A stretch of 64,000 bases of DNA from Crocodylus rhombifer (Eukaryota > Chordata > Crocodylia > Crocodylidae), in contig JAVSML010019152.1 of NCBI GenBank assembly GCA_038503035.1, positions 1-64,000 of the forward strand, read 5' to 3'. Shown in pieces: positions 60,216 to 64,000 of the stretch. How positions within the stretch are numbered: the first letter of the stretch is position 1; each line of letters opens with the position of its first letter. The position numbers and the translations under genes are program-made. The notes below the pieces were generated by a model. It was not told where the DNA came from, ran no database searches, and saw nothing but the letters and a program-made list of their open reading frames with translations.

Positions 60216-63200
60216 CTCCGGCTGCCCCTCCTTGCCCACCCCACCTCCGTCGCATGCAGTGCCTGTACTGGTGCCTACCATACATGGGGAAACAGACAAC
60301 AGAGAAAACCGAAAACAACCCAAACTTGAGCGCCCTGTCCTCCCCCCCAGCTCCTCTCTGGGTTTCTACCGCAGCCAGAGGCCACTCCCCTTGCCAGAGG
60401 TCAGAGCAGTGTCTGCTTGGATCAGCACTGGACGTGTTCCTGCTTGTTTTATGCTATTTTTTTGTAATGACAAAGCCTAGAATTTTTCATTGTGTTGTGT
60501 TTTCGTTTTGGGGTTTTTTTTCTTTTGCTCAATGGACAGTTGAAACTTTTTTCCTTTCCAGAGTTTTTTTTTATTTTTATTTTTTGAAGGGCATCCCCTG
60601 TAACATGACCATTTGTAAAGGGTAGCCATGCTGACTCGAGGGAAGGCGGGGGAGTGGGAGTGGTGTGCTGGAGCCCGGACAGTTGCCCTCTGCCCCGGGG
60701 ATGGGGGCACCTGGGACTTGTCCTCCAAGAGAGGTAAGGAGAGGTGCTGGATGCAGCTGCCCCAGGCGAGGCTGTGACGGGTTGGCCCGATTTGCACGTG
60801 GTCTCCCTGGAGGAAGGCAAGTTGGTCCAGGAAGGAGCCGGCACTCAGTTCAGTGCATCTGCCCCATGCAACCAAGCTGCGAACTCGCTGGATCAGCTCA
60901 GGTGTGGGCGGGCAGCGTCTGGAGGTCCTGTTGGTTGTGTTTGTGCAAAGGGCGCCAGCAAAGCGGTGCAGGGCCAGCTGGGTGGCTCTCTGCCAGACAG
61001 CCAAGCCGACCGGTGTAGGCAGTGCCAGGAATTCGCCATCCCACTGTCCCAAGCCTCCAGTACCGCAGCCCTTGGCACCGAGAAGTGGAGAGGTGGAAGG
61101 TCCGTTGTGGATTGTGAACTACCAAAGGGCACTGTGGCCTCGGTGCATGCCCAAGAGCTGTTCCACGTCACTTCCCCCACGTGGAAGCAACAGCCAGGCC
61201 TGATTCGAGTAGAAACGCAGAGCAGGGCAGGGGTCAGAGCCAAGTCCTGCAGCCTGGGTGTGCATCCTGCATGGGGGCTTGGACAAGAATGATGTCAGCT
61301 GACCCAAGGCATGAGCAAGCTGAGAACATGGTCTGGGAGATGTTCCTTTTGCACTTCACTTCCATGCCAGAGGCCACTGCTGCCCAGTGCTGCGGAGCAG
61401 AGGCACTGAGCCCAGCCAGGACGTGGCTGTGCAGGGTGCTGGGGTGGTGCAGTCAGGATATGGAGCTCCTCATGCCTGTCTGTGGCTGCTCTGGTCACTG
61501 GGAGACCCTTGTTGGCCAAACAGTTACAGATCCCAGTGAGGGATGTGCCTGCAGCTGCTGGTGCAGAGGGAAGGAGCCTGAGCCCTGTGGTCGGCCAGAA
61601 GGAGCTCTTGAACATTTCAGGCCTTGCCGGTGTCGAGTGAATTGTGAAGTTCTGTGCGAAGCCCATAGAAGCTTCTGTTGGCACCTTTCTTCCCGGAGCA
61701 GCTCCCAACCATCGGTGCCATCCCTCCTGGTTCACGGGGCTGGTTCCTGCCCCCCCGTCCATGGTTGCAGCTGTGAGACCCAAACTCCGTGGCTTCCTGG
61801 AGGGGCAGCTGCCTTGGGGGAGGATCTGCTGATGCTTGGAGGCTGCCTCTTTGTGAGCCAGCAGGGCTTCCCCAGAACCCAGCACGCATTGCCCCTGCCT
61901 TAGAGAGGAGGGCTTGTACCGCAGCACGAGCACTGGGCACCCGCCTGCACCAGCGCCCTTGTGCCCCATCATCTCTGGCCTGGGGCTTTGCTGGCGCCAC
62001 AGGCCTTTCCCCCGGGTCTTTGCTTCCAAGAACCACTCCCCTCTCCCGATTTTCTGCAAGCACTTACCCAGCCATGGCGCGTGGATGCCTTCATGGCTGG
62101 GGCCTTCTGAGGTGAGGGTGTTCCTAGGGGCATGCGAGGCGCAGTGGCACGTATATATATAAATCTATATTTTCTGTTCTTGGTTTTTAAAAAATATTGT
62201 TTAGCTGGCCCCAGGAGGTGGCCGTTGGCCCGAAAGATGTCTCTCTCTCCCTGCCGAGCTCGGACGGAAGCACTTTGCTGACTTGTTCCTTCTCCGTCAG
62301 TTGCCCTGAGACGCTCTCGCCCACTTGTTCTTCGTTTCCCTCCCCCTGTTCAAGTGCCATTCTCCCCCAATCAGGTGTTGCCAAGAGGTACGAGGCGACC
62401 CGGGCGTATTGGTTGAGATGAAAGTTTAAAGAGAGAAAAAAAAAAAAGAAATTATATAGAAATGTGCAATAGTTCATGACGAGTCCCTCCCGTGGGGCCG
62501 GCGGAGGCCGTTTATTGTCGAAGAACAAGATACTGATTGTGGTGCTAAGTGAAATGCTCCCAGGCCAGGGCCCAGAGGCCCCCGGACCCCGACCCCCTCC
62601 ATCGGCTGCAGTGGGTGGCAAAAAAGGCTTCCACTCGGCCCAATCCTGTGGCAGCCCAGGCCCTCGGTCGCTGGTGGTCCCAGCACAGCCTGAGCTGCTG
62701 CCAGACCCCATTTCCCACCTGGGTGTGGGGATGGCGTGACCCAGCCCTATGTGGCACTGGGGAGCACGGGAAGTGGGCAGTGGGGCCCTAGGCCGTGGGT
62801 GCTCTCTCCCTCCATGAGCCAGCCTGGGTTCACAGGTCAGGCTTGTGCCCTCCCTTCACAGTGCCATGTCCTGCCTGCGTGGCTGAGGGGTGCCAAGGCT
62901 GCACACCCTTGCTGCAGCCCCAGAAGCGGGCACGGCTCCACCAGCACTGTGGGGCCAGGAGCTTGGGCACCCCTGGGACGAGTGCTTCCTGTCCCACGGG
63001 GCCGCCCTTCGCCGTCCTGCTGGGGATAGCCCAGGCCTCGCCCGCTGCTCCTGCCTTGGCCTGTAGCGATGCCCTGTGGGCAGGAGGGCATGGTGGGCCC
63101 TGTCCCCCGTCCCCCGCCTGCCTGCCCTGCCTATTAATCTGTCTAAGGGGAATTAAGATGCTTGCTTTGTCTGTGATCTGCACAGGTTTCAATTTATTTT

Positions 63201-64000
63201 GTCTTGACCACGGCACCCGCCCCCCCCCCCCCCCCCCCCCCCCCCACACACAGCCTCCCCCTTCCCTTCTTAATGGATGTGATGTATGGTAGAAAATCGT
63301 CTTTTTTTTTTTCTTTTTTTTTCTTTTTTTTTAGATACAGAAATAAGGGTTTTTTTCCTGCTTTTGTTTAGCTTTTCTTTTACAGCTAGGTGTAGAAGCC
63401 GCTTGTGAAGACGCTTATCGGGGTTTATTTTTTGTTTTCCGTTCCTCCAGAGGCATAACCCATCTCCCCGTCCCCTCCTTTTTCTAACCCCCATCCCTTC
63501 ATTCCCCCCCATTGCCCCCTGACAATTAGCTTATGATATTGCTGCCGACATGTTATAACAAGGACTCATTCGTGTATATAAGCTATTTCTTGACACGTTT
63601 AAAAGAGAAAAAGAAAAAAAATTGTACATTGTGTAGAAAAACGAAGCCAGAACAGCCTAGCCATGGGTATTGTGACCGTCGTTGCGTCCTTTTGTAATGT
63701 GACCTCTCGTGTATGACATGAAACGTGCAAAAGGGTGGTTTCCCGCGGGGGGGGGGGGGCAGTTGGCTGCAGGGGGCAGAGATACCGGGGGCGGCTCCCC
63801 TCACCCCTGCCTGCAGCAATGCACTGGTGGCGATGCCACCTCCCAAATCTGTGCCTTTCACACACACACAAGGACCCTACAGCGACCAGCACCCCCAGCG
63901 CAGCGGAGGCAGGAAGGTCTTTTTTTTGTTTCCCCCTCCCCCACCCCAATCCTGGTGGCACGGGGCAGTTGTGCCCTCTTGGCCCGGTGGCATTGGCGTC
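60216..64000 (+). other. GATAD2B: GATAD2B 3' UTR (runs past the window end)
   Basis: At least 3.8 kb. No AATAAA or ATTAAA was found on the plus strand here, so the main cleavage site probably lies beyond 64000. AT-rich islands in GC-rich sequence (62150-62470, 63120-63210, 63500-63720) have the look of conserved 3' UTR blocks. It also contains a C26 tract (63220-63245), T-rich tracts (63301-63332) and a G13 run near 63749. Confidence 0.8.
63220..63245 (+). repeat. GATAD2B: C26 homopolymer in the GATAD2B 3' UTR
   Basis: An uninterrupted run of 26 C followed by ACACACA. In the transcript it would be a poly(C) tract of the kind bound by PCBP/hnRNP K proteins. Homopolymer length in an assembly is error-prone. 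Confidence 0.8.

Overview
This is vertebrate chromosomal DNA. It has split genes with GT-AG introns, a CpG-island promoter, long 3' UTRs and interspersed repeats. The repeats are mainly CR1 LINEs plus one MIR-like SINE and hAT-like DNA transposon remnants; no L1 or Alu was seen. This points to a sauropsid. A crocodilian is my best guess, a turtle is possible, and the species call is inference.

Layout, all host genes on the plus strand. Positions 126-784 hold the last three coding exons of a DENN-domain Rab exchange factor gene, most likely DENND4B, with its 3' UTR and poly(A) signal up to about 1880. Positions 1880-4940 are intergenic. A CCAAT-rich CpG island at about 4940-5600 carries the non-coding first exon of GATAD2B (p66-beta), ending at 5301. 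A 33-kb first intron (5302-38316) follows. Ten coding exons lie between 38317 and 60215 and encode a 591-residue protein with the MBD-binding coiled coil (CR1 region) and the GATA zinc finger. The 3' UTR runs from 60216 to at least the window end with no canonical poly(A) signal seen. The gene order DENND4B then GATAD2B in the same orientation is the arrangement I recall from human 1q21.3.

The most unusual object is in GATAD2B intron 6, antisense to the gene: a nearly full-length CR1 LINE (about 51121-55110, minus strand). Its endonuclease/reverse-transcriptase frame is uninterrupted and all catalytic motifs are present. Its upstream ORF encodes an SGNH esterase with all catalytic residues. 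The last sense codons of ORF1 form an in-frame T-TTA-AAC slippery heptamer directly before the ORF1 stop. ORF2 lies in the -1 frame, has no ATG before its endonuclease domain, and begins with a G-rich stretch 10 nt after the heptamer. This suggests ORF2 may be made as a -1 frameshift fusion.

Other points are a GC-AG intron 8 in GATAD2B, a possible alternative 5' exon in intron 1 with an overlapping uORF, several AT-rich or CpG-bearing intronic blocks that look like conserved non-coding elements, a perfect 12-bp inverted repeat, and a 100-N assembly gap inside a poly-C tract.
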